From contig JAGHBF010000172.1 of assembly GCA_021161165.1 (NCBI GenBank), positions 1 to 18,703 on the forward strand: a stretch of 18,703 nucleotides of DNA, in the 5' to 3' direction. The notes beneath the pieces are model-generated. The model ran no database searches, was not told the DNA's origin, and worked only from the letters and a program-made list of their open reading frames with translations. The DNA is from Candidatus Aminicenantota bacterium. Its GTDB lineage: Bacteria; Acidobacteriota; Aminicenantia; S016-38. Both the position numbers and the translations under genes were made by a program. Shown in pieces: positions 6,567 through 13,151 of this stretch. Positions within the stretch are counted from its first letter, which is position 1, and each line of letters begins with the position of its first letter.

Positions 6567-7858
6567 GGATATATCTTATAAAGAAGTCTCGGGAACGGAA
6601 TGGTCTCTCTTACGTGTTTAACGCCCGTTATCCATGCAACAGTTCTTTCTATTCCCAGACCGAAACCGGAGTGTGGAACAGAACCATATTTTCTCAGGTC
6701 AAGATACCACTTAAAGGCATCCTCTGGTAATTTATTCTCCCTGATTCTTTTAAGGAGCAGGTCATAATCACTTATTCTTTCCGAACCTCCTATTATTTCG
6801 CCATAGCCTTCTGGAGCGAGCATATCAAAGGAAAGAGAAAGTTCAGGACGTTCAGGGTCAGGTTCCATATAAAAAGCCTTTTGTAACGCCGGAAATCTAT
6901 GAACTATAACTGGCTTTTCAAATTTCTTTGATAAAACTGTCTCCTCATCTCCCCCTATTTCATCTCCCCATTCCATATTGAACCCTTCCTTTTTTAATAG
7001 TTCTATAGCCTCATCATAGCTTATTTTAACAAAGGGTCTCTTCACCTTCTCCAGAGAATTTATGTCTCTTTCCAACCGTTCCAGTTCTTTTCTTCTTCTC
7101 TCCAGCACCCTCATTACGATGAACTCTATCATCTCTTCGGCAAGGGCAATAACATCATCAAGTTTATAATATGCAATTTCAGGCTCCACCATCCAGAATT
7201 CCATAAGATGTCGCCTTGTCTTTGATTTTTCTGCACGAAAAGTTGGACCAAAACAATAAACCTTGCCATGGGCCATTGCTGCCGCTTCCATATATAACTG
7301 ACCGCTCTGACTCAGGTAAGCTTTATCTCCAAAATAATCTGTTTCAAATAGGGTAGTTGTTCCTTCACAGGCTGCAGGAGTTAAAATAGGTGCGTCTATT
7401 AAAGTAAATTTTTTTTCGATATCAAGAAAATCTCTTATAGCCCGAATTATTTCGTGGCGAATTTTCATTATAGCTACCTGTTTAGAAGAACGAAGCCATA
7501 AATGTCTGTGAGCCATTAAAAAGCCTACCCCGTGCTCTTTTGGTGTTATTGGGTAGTCTTCTGCTATTTGAACCGGGATAATCTCGGAAAGTTCCAATTC
7601 ATATCCTCCAGGCGCTCTATTCTCCTCCTTAACCATTCCCCTTACTATAACAGAACTCTCCAGAGTTAGTTCATCAAAAGCTCTGAAAATAGGATTATCT
7701 TTTTCTTTGCTGTATGCGGTTGACTGGATTATCCCTGTACCATCTCGTACAAGCAAAAATCTTATTCTTCCGCTTGACCTTTTGTTGTAAACCCAGCCTC
7801 GTATTTCAACTTCCTTCCCTACATATTTTCCAATGTCTTCAATATAAACCCATTCCAT
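6563..7858 (-). CDS. asnS: Asparaginyl-tRNA synthetase
   Basis: This 431-residue class IIb aminoacyl-tRNA synthetase has an OB-fold anticodon-binding domain (about 15-100, EVEIRGWVYNKRSSGRIRF) and then the catalytic core. TPAACEGTTTLFET (160-173) and YLSQSGQLYMEAAAMA (181-196) bind substrate. Motif 2 is FRAEKSKTRRHLMEFWMVE (207-225) and motif 3 is GFGLGIERTVAWITG (398-412). AEGTTTLF-type and GGSERISDYDLL segments favour Asn over Asp specificity, though AspRS2-like enzymes are close relatives. It heads the asnS-rimO-pgpA operon. The ATG has no Shine-Dalgarno, and a -10-like hexamer sits only 7 bases upstream, suggesting a leaderless message. Confidence 0.93.
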   Translation of the reverse strand: MEWVYIEDIGKYVGKEVEIRGWVYNKRSSGRIRFLLVRDGTGIIQSTAYSKEKDNPIFRAFDELTLESSVIVRGMVKEENRAPGGYELELSEIIPVQIAEDYPITPKEHGVGFLMAHRHLWLRSSKQVAIMKIRHEIIRAIRDFLDIEKKFTLIDAPILTPAACEGTTTLFETDYFGDKAYLSQSGQLYMEAAAMAHGKVYCFGPTFRAEKSKTRRHLMEFWMVEPEIAYYKLDDVIALAEEMIEFIVMRVLERRRKELERLERDINSLEKVKRPFVKISYDEAIELLKKEGFNMEWGDEIGGDEETVLSKKFEKPVIVHRFPALQKAFYMEPDPERPELSLSFDMLAPEGYGEIIGGSERISDYDLLLKRIRENKLPEDAFKWYLDLRKYGSVPHSGFGLGIERTVAWITGVKHVRETIPFPRLLYKIYP

Positions 7859-7865
7859 AATAAGG

Positions 7866-7894
7866 ATTTTAACAGAAGCTTCAAGGCTTGAAAA
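7866..7894 (-). promoter_or_regulatory. Putative promoter of asnS operon, leaderless geometry
   Basis: On the minus strand, TTTTCA (7894-7889) is followed after 17 bases by TAAAAT (7871-7866). The asnS ATG (7858) begins after a 7-base gap, so the message would have zero or one leader base. Its -35 overlaps the -35 of the divergent lptFG promoter. Confidence 0.42.
7880..7892. promoter_or_regulatory. 13-base palindrome between asnS and lptFG
   Basis: TTCAAG-G-CTTGAA is a perfect 6+1+6 inverted repeat. It overlaps the proposed -35 hexamers of both divergent promoters and could be a common operator. No known regulator motif is recognised. A site of this size can arise by chance. Confidence 0.3.
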
Positions 7895-7916
7895 AGTATT
7901 AAAGGGAATTTATTCT
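7888..7916 (+). promoter_or_regulatory. Putative promoter of lptFG, near-leaderless geometry
   Basis: TTGAAA (7888-7893) is followed after 17 bases by TATTCT (7911-7916), and the GTG start (7926) follows after 9 bases. Transcription would start about three bases before the codon, leaving no room for a Shine-Dalgarno. The hexamers match four to five of six consensus bases. Confidence 0.42.
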
Positions 7917-7925
7917 ATTGTAGAA

Positions 7926-10172
7926 GTGTTGCTTGACAGATATGTATTGAAGGAAATAATCCCTCCAGCAATTGCTGGGTTTATAGTGTTTACCTTTGCT
8001 CTGCTTATGGGGAGCGTCCTTGAACTCGCCCAAATTTTTGTTGCAAAGGGAGCGAATGCTTATGAAGTCTTTTCTCTTCTTGGAAACCTATCTCTTTCTT
8101 TTCTTCCCATCACTATCCCCATGAGCCTTTTAATGGGTATACTGGCAGGGATAAGCAGAATGTCAGCAGAAAGAGAAATTCTCGCTCTAAGAACCCTGGC
8201 GATACCCAGTACCAGGCTTCTCAAACCCGTTATTCTGATTGGATTTCTCGCCCTTGCTCTTAATCTATTAACCAATATGTACATAACACCTATAGCAAAT
8301 TACAAAGCAGCAAAGTCTATCTATGAGATGGCAATATCCCGAACAGAAAGGGAAATAAGGGATGGCGAGTTCTTCGAAGGGATTCCAAGGTTGACCCTCT
8401 ATGTTGGAAAGAAAGGTAAAGGTCTATGGGAAAATCTTTTTATAGAAAACTTCAAAAATAAAAGTGAAAGGTTCATATTAGCAAAAAAAGGTAGACTGGT
8501 CATAAACAGAATAAAAAGAACAGCTTATTTTCTCCTTGAAGATGGAGAAATTCATGTTTACAACCCAGAAAAACCATACATCTATTCCAATACCAAATTT
8601 AAAAAAGCGATAGAACACATTGAAAGAGACTTAATATTTCCCAAAATTAACATAGGAGAACGTCCCAGAGAAAAGACCTCCTCTGCTATTTTAGAAGAAC
8701 TAAAAACCCGGAAAATTTCTGTGTACAGGAAGAGAGCATTATTAATGGAATTTCACTCTAGAATCGCCTTAGCTGCTTCTACCTTTCTTTTTGTAATTCT
8801 CGGGTTGTTGCTTACCGTTAATATAAAAAAGGGAGGAACAGGGTTTGGCTTCGCCGCTTCAATAATTATCGTTGTTTTTTATTATATAGCCTACTCAGGG
8901 GCAAGAAGTTTTGTTGAACAGGGAAAAATTCCTGTCTGGCTTGGAATGTGGATTCCTAACTTACTCTCCCTTATCCCTATATTCATGCGTCTTCCCTCAT
9001 TAAAGGGATCAATCAAACCTTCTAAAATAAAAAAAATAAAGGCTAAAACGGGTAAAAAGGAAAGAGTCTCTTTCCGGACCTTTCCTTATATTAGAATTTT
9101 TTCAATACTGGATACCTATATTTTTTCAAATGTTGCCAAAATCTTTCTTCTAATTCTCTCTGCTTTATATTTCACGTCTCTTCTAATAAGCCTTTTTGAA
9201 CTAATTGATGACCTCTTCGAAAATCAAAGGCCTTTCATTGCACTTATAAAATATCTTTATTACTATTCGCCGCAGATTCTTTATTACATACTTCCATTAA
9301 CCGTTCTTGCAACTATAACTGTTGCTATCTCTCTTTTTTATAGAAAAGGAGAGATAACAGCCATAAAATCCGGGGGAATAAGCCTATTCAGGTTTTCAAT
9401 TCCTCTTATAATTTCCGCTCTTCTTGTAAGCGGGCTATCTTTCGGTATACAGGAAAAGATTTTACCTGTTTCAAACAGAAAGGCAGAACAGATAAAAAAC
9501 TATATAAGAGGGAGAAAGCCCTCAACAAATTACCGAATCTCCAGAAGGTGGGTATATACTGGAGGAAAAATCTTTCATTATTTACATTATGACGAAAAGC
9601 TTAAAAAATTTTATGACCTAACAGTACTTATAATAGACAAAGAGTTTTTTGTAAAAAAAATAGTTCACGCAAGGGAGGCTCTTTACAGGCGTTCAAAATG
9701 GATCTTGAAAAGTGTGTGGTTCAGGGACTTTGACGGCTCTGAAAGTTCAGGCTTTAAACAAGCAGACATAATGAACTTCGACATAGGTGAACCTCCCTCC
9801 TTTTTTACAAGGGAATTCAAACCTCCTGACGAAATGAATATCTCTGAGCTCAAAAACTATATTAGGGAAATGGAAAAGGATGGATTTGATACCAGAAGGT
9901 TAAAAGTGGAGCTGGAAACAAAAAAGTCTTTTCCTTTCGCGGCTTTCATTATGGCTTTTATTGCTATTCCTTTAGGACTAATATTCGGCATGAGGGGAAT
10001 AACCATTGGAATCGGATTAAGCCTGGCACTTGCTGGAGTATACTGGTCACTCCTGGGAGTTTTTAAATCTCTCGGTTACACTCTCATTCTTCCGGCCACC
10101 CTTGCAGCCTGGGCACCTAACGTTATATTCTTCCTTGTTGGTCTGGTCATCTTTACTTATATAAGAACATAA
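7926..10172 (+). CDS. lptFG: Fused LptF-LptG lipopolysaccharide-export permease
   Basis: This 748-residue protein contains two complete YjgP/YjgQ permease units in tandem. Half 1 (1-360) opens with LLDRYVLKEIIPPAIAGF, has PITIPMSLLMGILAGISRMSAE (61-82), a periplasmic jellyroll-like region (about 135-265), then three membrane helices with the family's MEFHSRIALAASTFLFVILG segment (274-293). A basic linker (361-392) follows. Half 2 (393-748) repeats the plan: LDTYIFSNVAKIFLL, a PLTVLATITVAISLFYRKGEI segment, a soluble region (about 512-665) and KKSFPFAAFIMAFIAIPLGL (666-685). LptF and LptG normally are separate proteins that pair with the LptB ATPase to push LPS into the LptC-A-D bridge. Half 2 has no methionine before residue 616, so it is not made separately. 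The start is GTG 7926 (TTG 7929 is possible). Confidence 0.88.
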   Translation: MLLDRYVLKEIIPPAIAGFIVFTFALLMGSVLELAQIFVAKGANAYEVFSLLGNLSLSFLPITIPMSLLMGILAGISRMSAEREILALRTLAIPSTRLLKPVILIGFLALALNLLTNMYITPIANYKAAKSIYEMAISRTEREIRDGEFFEGIPRLTLYVGKKGKGLWENLFIENFKNKSERFILAKKGRLVINRIKRTAYFLLEDGEIHVYNPEKPYIYSNTKFKKAIEHIERDLIFPKINIGERPREKTSSAILEELKTRKISVYRKRALLMEFHSRIALAASTFLFVILGLLLTVNIKKGGTGFGFAASIIIVVFYYIAYSGARSFVEQGKIPVWLGMWIPNLLSLIPIFMRLPSLKGSIKPSKIKKIKAKTGKKERVSFRTFPYIRIFSILDTYIFSNVAKIFLLILSALYFTSLLISLFELIDDLFENQRPFIALIKYLYYYSPQILYYILPLTVLATITVAISLFYRKGEITAIKSGGISLFRFSIPLIISALLVSGLSFGIQEKILPVSNRKAEQIKNYIRGRKPSTNYRISRRWVYTGGKIFHYLHYDEKLKKFYDLTVLIIDKEFFVKKIVHAREALYRRSKWILKSVWFRDFDGSESSGFKQADIMNFDIGEPPSFFTREFKPPDEMNISELKNYIREMEKDGFDTRRLKVELETKKSFPFAAFIMAFIAIPLGLIFGMRGITIGIGLSLALAGVYWSLLGVFKSLGYTLILPATLAAWAPNVIFFLVGLVIFTYIRT

Positions 10173-10199
10173 AAAAGGGAGGGAGTAAACCCCCTCCCT
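10171..10199 (-). terminator. Rho-independent terminator of comEA
   Basis: The 8-bp stem AGGGAGGG/CCCTCCCT (10176-10183 with 10192-10199) encloses an 8-base loop. Read on the minus strand it is followed by a run of T (10176-10171), the form of an intrinsic terminator for the comEA transcript. On the plus strand no T run follows, so it would stop lptFG transcription less well, though the hairpin directly follows the lptFG stop codon. Confidence 0.75.
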
Positions 10200-10258
10200 A
10201 TTGCTCGCCAAGGAGATTTTACCTTCTTTCCCGGACCAGGACTCTTGAAGACCTTATA

Positions 10259-10552
10259 CTACTTCACCCTTATGAACTTTTTTATTCTGTTGAAGGTCTT
10301 CTCGCCGATACCCTTTACCTTCATTATGTCCTGAATCCTTTTGAACCCGCCAAGCTTTTTTCTCGTTTCTACGATCCTTTTCGCTTTAGCGGGTCCAATC
10401 CCGGGTAATTTGACAAGTTGTGCCTCTGTTGCGGTATTGATATTAATCAAAACCGACGAAGAGGCTTTTCCTTTCGAATTGTTAGCTCCTATAATAGGAA
10501 AACTTCCCATTATAAGAAGCATAACTACCAGCAACGACAGGTATTTTTTCAT
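10259..10552 (-). CDS. comEA: ComEA-like secreted helix-hairpin-helix protein
   Basis: This 97-residue protein starts MKKYLSLLVVMLLIMGSFPI, a Sec signal peptide that probably ends near residue 23-26. A short Ser/Lys linker leads to a ComEA-type double helix-hairpin-helix domain (about 36-96): ININTATEAQLVKLPGIGP, AKAKRIVETRKKLGGFKRIQD and VKGIGEKTFNRIKKFI. ComEA proteins bind incoming double-stranded DNA outside the cytoplasmic membrane during natural transformation. Similar short secreted forms in many diderms are only presumed to do so. The start is fixed by AGGAGGT (10564-10558), five bases upstream. It is monocistronic, divergent from murB and ends at an intrinsic terminator. A pseudopilin operon 7 kb away could supply part of a DNA-uptake machine, but no ComEC or motor gene is in the window. 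Confidence 0.87.
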   Translation of the reverse strand: MKKYLSLLVVMLLIMGSFPIIGANNSKGKASSSVLININTATEAQLVKLPGIGPAKAKRIVETRKKLGGFKRIQDIMKVKGIGEKTFNRIKKFIRVK

Positions 10553-10599
10553 TCAGCACCTCCTGAAAATTTTTTACTTAGTTTAAAGAAGAAAATTTC

Positions 10600-10616
10600 C
10601 TGCCTCTTAGAGGCAG
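10600..10616. promoter_or_regulatory. 17-base perfect palindrome between comEA and murB
   Basis: CTGCCTCT-T-AGAGGCAG is a perfect 8+1+8 inverted repeat, GC-richer than the surrounding AT-rich gap. It lies where the -35 region of the extended -10 element at 10626 would be, and in the presumed leader of comEA. It may be an operator for a dimeric regulator. As RNA from the minus strand it would form a 7-bp hairpin followed by a loose T-rich stretch. Confidence 0.45.
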
Positions 10617-10625
10617 CATTAGGAG

Positions 10626-10634
10626 TGCTATAAT
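10626..10634 (+). promoter_or_regulatory. Extended -10 promoter upstream of murB
   Basis: TGCTATAAT is a perfect extended -10 element (TGn plus consensus TATAAT). No good -35 is present, which is usual for this class. Transcription would start near 10641, giving a leader of about 52 bases to murB ATG 10693. Confidence 0.55.
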
Positions 10635-10655
10635 TTCTTTCTGTGTAAAAATTAT

Positions 10656-10683
10656 TTGAATAAAGAAGCAAGATAGGTAAACT
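10656..10683 (+). promoter_or_regulatory. Second possible murB promoter, near-leaderless geometry
   Basis: TTGAAT (10656-10661) is followed after 16 bases by TAAACT (10678-10683), nine bases before ATG 10693. If used, the leader would be about three bases. It is weaker than the extended -10 at 10626. No Shine-Dalgarno precedes murB, which fits a leaderless message. Confidence 0.28.
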
Positions 10684-10692
10684 TTTTTTGAC

Positions 10693-11541
10693 ATGAAAAT
10701 ATTGAAAAATGCTCTTCTTTCTAACTTCTCCAATTTCAAAATTGGAGGGCCTGCAAGGGAAATAGTCCTTATTGAAAATTCTGAAGAGTTAAAGGAAGTT
10801 CTTGAAGGCGATTTCCTTGTCTTCGGACATGGAACCAATGTGCTTTTTCCTGATGAAGGACTTGATAAAAGAGTAATATTTAACAGGACAGGTCTTTTCC
10901 ATATGGATGGGACATGGATTGTTGCAGATTCTGGAACTTCTCTTCAAGAAGTGGTTAAAGCTTCTGTGGATAGAGGACTTTCAGGACTGGAATATCTTGC
11001 AGGAATTCCCGGAACAATTGGTGGTGCAATTTTTGGAAACGCAGGAGCATTCGGAAAACAGATAGGAGACTACGTAATAGAAGTGGAATACTGGAAAAAC
11101 AGCAAACTAATCAAGGAAAAAAATCTTTATTTTGGGTATAGAGAGTCTGTGTTCAAAAGGAAAGGAGGAGTTATTACAAAAGCCTGGCTTAAACTACGGA
11201 GAGGGACAGGAAAAGAAAAAAAAATAATGGAAAATATATTGTCCAGAAGAGCAAAGAAACATCCTCCTCATAATGTCCCATGTGCAGGAAGTTTCTTTAA
11301 AAACGTGGTCCTACCCTCAGGAGAAAAAATCCCGGCTGGAGCGCTTCTGGAAAGCGTGGGTGCAAAGGGGTTGAGAGTCGGAGGCGCAAAGGTATTTGAG
11401 GGTCATGCAAACTTTATAATAAACGATGGGGGAGCCACAGCCAGAGATGTCTTAACCCTTGCTGAAATTTTAAAAAGGAAGGTAAAGGAGCATTTCGGGA
11501 TAATTTTAGAGGAGGAGGTAATCATTGTCAGAGCCTCCTAA
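10693..11541 (+). CDS. murB: UDP-N-acetylenolpyruvoylglucosamine reductase (MurB)
   Basis: This 282-residue FAD enzyme reduces UDP-GlcNAc-enolpyruvate to UDP-MurNAc with NADPH, the second committed step of peptidoglycan synthesis in the cytoplasm. It shows NFSNFKIGGPA (11-21), the FAD-binding GHGTNVLF (45-52), and LEYLAGIPGTIGGAIFGNAGAFG (99-121). YRES follows at 149-152, and the proton donor Ser200 lies in CAGSFFKN. Glu236 in VFEGHANFIIND completes the site. The short form without the extra Tyr-loop insertion points to a type II MurB. It begins the operon murB-pgeF-two unknowns-kinase, and its last 17 bases overlap pgeF. The start has no Shine-Dalgarno. Confidence 0.96.
   Translation: MKILKNALLSNFSNFKIGGPAREIVLIENSEELKEVLEGDFLVFGHGTNVLFPDEGLDKRVIFNRTGLFHMDGTWIVADSGTSLQEVVKASVDRGLSGLEYLAGIPGTIGGAIFGNAGAFGKQIGDYVIEVEYWKNSKLIKEKNLYFGYRESVFKRKGGVITKAWLKLRRGTGKEKKIMENILSRRAKKHPPHNVPCAGSFFKNVVLPSGEKIPAGALLESVGAKGLRVGGAKVFEGHANFIINDGGATARDVLTLAEILKRKVKEHFGIILEEEVIIVRAS
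11511..11519 (+). promoter_or_regulatory. Ribosome-binding site deciding the TTG start of pgeF
   Basis: GGAGGAGGT inside the murB 3' end lies five bases before TTG 11525. It is the strongest Shine-Dalgarno of the plus-strand operon and supports the rare TTG as the true start, with translation coupled to murB. Confidence 0.7.
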
Positions 11542-12196
11542 AATCTTAAAGATTTCCACTTTTGCATCTAAAAGTGTAATTCACGGATTTGGAACCAGAT
11601 TTTTTTCATTGCCTGAGCTGAGGGATTCTCTACCCTCTCTGAATATAATCACCCTCACTCAGATACATTCTTCAAAGGTCCTTCTAAACTCGGCTGGGGA
11701 AGGGGATGGCGTCATTTCCAGAGACCCAGGAACTATTCTCGTTATAAAAACAGCTGACTGCCTTCCCGTTTTAATTAAAGATGATGAAGAAAGAATAGTG
11801 GCAGCCCTCCATGCGGGATGGAAAGGTTTATGCAAGGGCATAATCTTTAAGGGAATCGCTAAAATAAAAAATCTTGGCTTTAATAAAAAAAATCTAAGAG
11901 TTGCTCTGGGACCTTCCATTGGACCATGTTGCTACAGCGTTGGAAAGGAAGTCTTTGAATGTTTCAAGGGAAATGGACTCCCTTTTGTAAAAAGGGGAGA
12001 AAATCTTGATCTTCCTTCAACTGCAATTGAGCACCTGACTTCTTCAGGGGTGAACATCAAAAAAATTTCTGTCCTTCCTCTATGTACAAAATGCACCCCC
12101 GAGTTATTTTATTCCCATAGAAGAGGCGAAAAAGGAAGAATGATTTCCTTTATAGGTTTGCTTAAGCCAGAGACAGAGGTTAAAATTAAATTATGA
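11525..12196 (+). CDS. pgeF: Laccase-domain protein PgeF/YfiH (peptidoglycan editing factor)
   Basis: This 223-residue DUF152/Cu-oxidase_4 protein has all the signature segments: TQIHS (45-49), KTADCLPVLI (75-84), ALHAGWKG (94-101), LGPSIGPCCYSV (128-139) and FYSHRRG (195-201). H48, C79 and H96 form the known metal site. Family members have been reported as polyphenol oxidases and purine nucleoside phosphorylases. In E. coli YfiH prevents wrong amino acids at position one of the peptidoglycan stem (hence pgeF). The murB neighbour supports the peptidoglycan role here. The start is TTG 11525, backed by a strong ribosome-binding site. It overlaps murB by 17 bases and the next gene by ATGA. CTKC at 187-190 is an extra Cys pair near the C-terminus. 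Confidence 0.92.
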   Translation: MSEPPKILKISTFASKSVIHGFGTRFFSLPELRDSLPSLNIITLTQIHSSKVLLNSAGEGDGVISRDPGTILVIKTADCLPVLIKDDEERIVAALHAGWKGLCKGIIFKGIAKIKNLGFNKKNLRVALGPSIGPCCYSVGKEVFECFKGNGLPFVKRGENLDLPSTAIEHLTSSGVNIKKISVLPLCTKCTPELFYSHRRGEKGRMISFIGLLKPETEVKIKL

Positions 12197-12573
12197 AGAA
12201 AAGAGAAAAGTATGATCATGTTATTTTAGAGAAAAAGATAAAAAGAGAAGAATTAGAAGAAAGACTTAGACATATATTCTTCCCTTTCGAAAAAAGGGAG
12301 TTTTTCGTGGTTTTAAGGTTCAGGCCAGAGGATAACGAATATTATGAAAAAACTGTGGAACTGGCAAAAAGGTTCCCCTCTTACAGAGAATCAGGGGATG
12401 GGAAATGGAAAAAACATGAGGTCAGGTTTTCCAGAGAGCAGGTATGGGAGTTGAAGGAGTTTTTTGAGGTCGCTCAAAATTTAAAGGAACTTGAAGTTCT
12501 TGTAGAAGGCAAAAGAATTCCGTATGGAAGAGACCTCTGGCTTCCACTTTTATGGTTTTACCTTTTTAGCTAA
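12193..12573 (+). CDS. Unknown 126-residue protein in murB-kinase operon
   Basis: I do not recognise this family with certainty. The protein is soluble for most of its length and charged. It has a predicted helix KIKREELEERLRHIF (15-29), a strand REFFVVLRF (35-43), and a helix around YYEKTVELAKRF (50-61). An amphipathic helix EQVWELKEFFEVAQNL (82-97) comes next. The C-terminus is rich in Trp and Leu (DLWLPLLWFYLFS, 114-126) and could bury in a membrane or a partner. No catalytic motif or cysteine is seen. The start overlaps the pgeF stop as ATGA, and the next gene starts two bases after its stop. It is therefore very likely translated with pgeF and the downstream protein and kinase. Confidence 0.72.
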   Translation: MKKREKYDHVILEKKIKREELEERLRHIFFPFEKREFFVVLRFRPEDNEYYEKTVELAKRFPSYRESGDGKWKKHEVRFSREQVWELKEFFEVAQNLKELEVLVEGKRIPYGRDLWLPLLWFYLFS

Positions 12574-12575
12574 AA

Positions 12576-13151
12576 ATGGCTGAAGAATTACCTAAAGAAC
12601 TTCCAAAGTTACTCCCAATTTTAGAGCAAAAAATTGATGACCTGAAGAAAAAATTTGAAAGATTTTTTGCTGGCTTGGAGAAAAGACCTCCTTTGCGGGA
12701 ACGAGATAAATTAAAAAGAATAATCTTCAGCATAGTGGACAAAAAGGGTTATCCCTACCATATACTGTACAGGGCAAAACAACTGGCAATAAAATTTAAT
12801 ACATACAACACAATGTGGGATAGAATGTTAAGGCAGATAGAAGAAGGGACATTGGTGAGGGACCTCTCCGGGAAACTTATTATGGGACCTTCCATTAAAA
12901 AAGAAAAAACTGCTTTAGAAGAATGGGTTTCTGTAAAGCAGGAAGAACCTCTTGAAAAAGCTCTGGAGAAACTTTACGAAAGAGCCCAGAAGGAATCCCA
13001 ATTAAGAGGCATACACTTTATGCCGAGGGAAAAATTTATAGAAAAAATGAGAAAACAATTAGAACCTAAGCATAAGCAGACCAGGGAATTAAAATTGAAG
13101 ATAGATTTTTCGCAGGGAAAACCAAAGATAAAGGTTAAAAAGGAAAAATGA
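12576..13151 (+). CDS. Unknown 191-residue helical protein, resembles MXAN_5187 C-terminal-domain proteins
   Basis: The N-terminal half is the most telling: IDDLKKKFERFFAGLEKRPP (20-39), then RERDKLKRII and LAIKFNTYNTMWDRMLRQIE (70-89) with EEGT following. From memory, the pattern 'yErfF.G...PP......l......rF..y...W.r..r..EeG' marks the MXAN_5187 C-terminal domain family, seen in Myxococcota and Acidobacteriota and of unknown function. Residues about 120-190 are highly charged and helical, ending in a lysine-rich tail (KPKIKVKKEK). There is no membrane segment, cysteine or catalytic motif. It lies between the 126-residue protein (two-base gap) and the kinase (ATGA overlap), so a role as adaptor or substrate of the kinase is possible but not shown. 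Confidence 0.7.
   Translation: MAEELPKELPKLLPILEQKIDDLKKKFERFFAGLEKRPPLRERDKLKRIIFSIVDKKGYPYHILYRAKQLAIKFNTYNTMWDRMLRQIEEGTLVRDLSGKLIMGPSIKKEKTALEEWVSVKQEEPLEKALEKLYERAQKESQLRGIHFMPREKFIEKMRKQLEPKHKQTRELKLKIDFSQGKPKIKVKKEK

Noticed and set aside
10176..10199. Terminator for lptFG on the plus strand
   Set aside because: The hairpin is there, but no T run follows on the plus strand. The signal fits the minus-strand comEA transcript.
10553..10692. Search for a tRNA, riboswitch or small RNA in the largest gap
   Set aside because: Apart from the palindrome and promoter-like elements no cloverleaf or known riboswitch pattern is seen; the gap is only 140 bases and mostly A+T.
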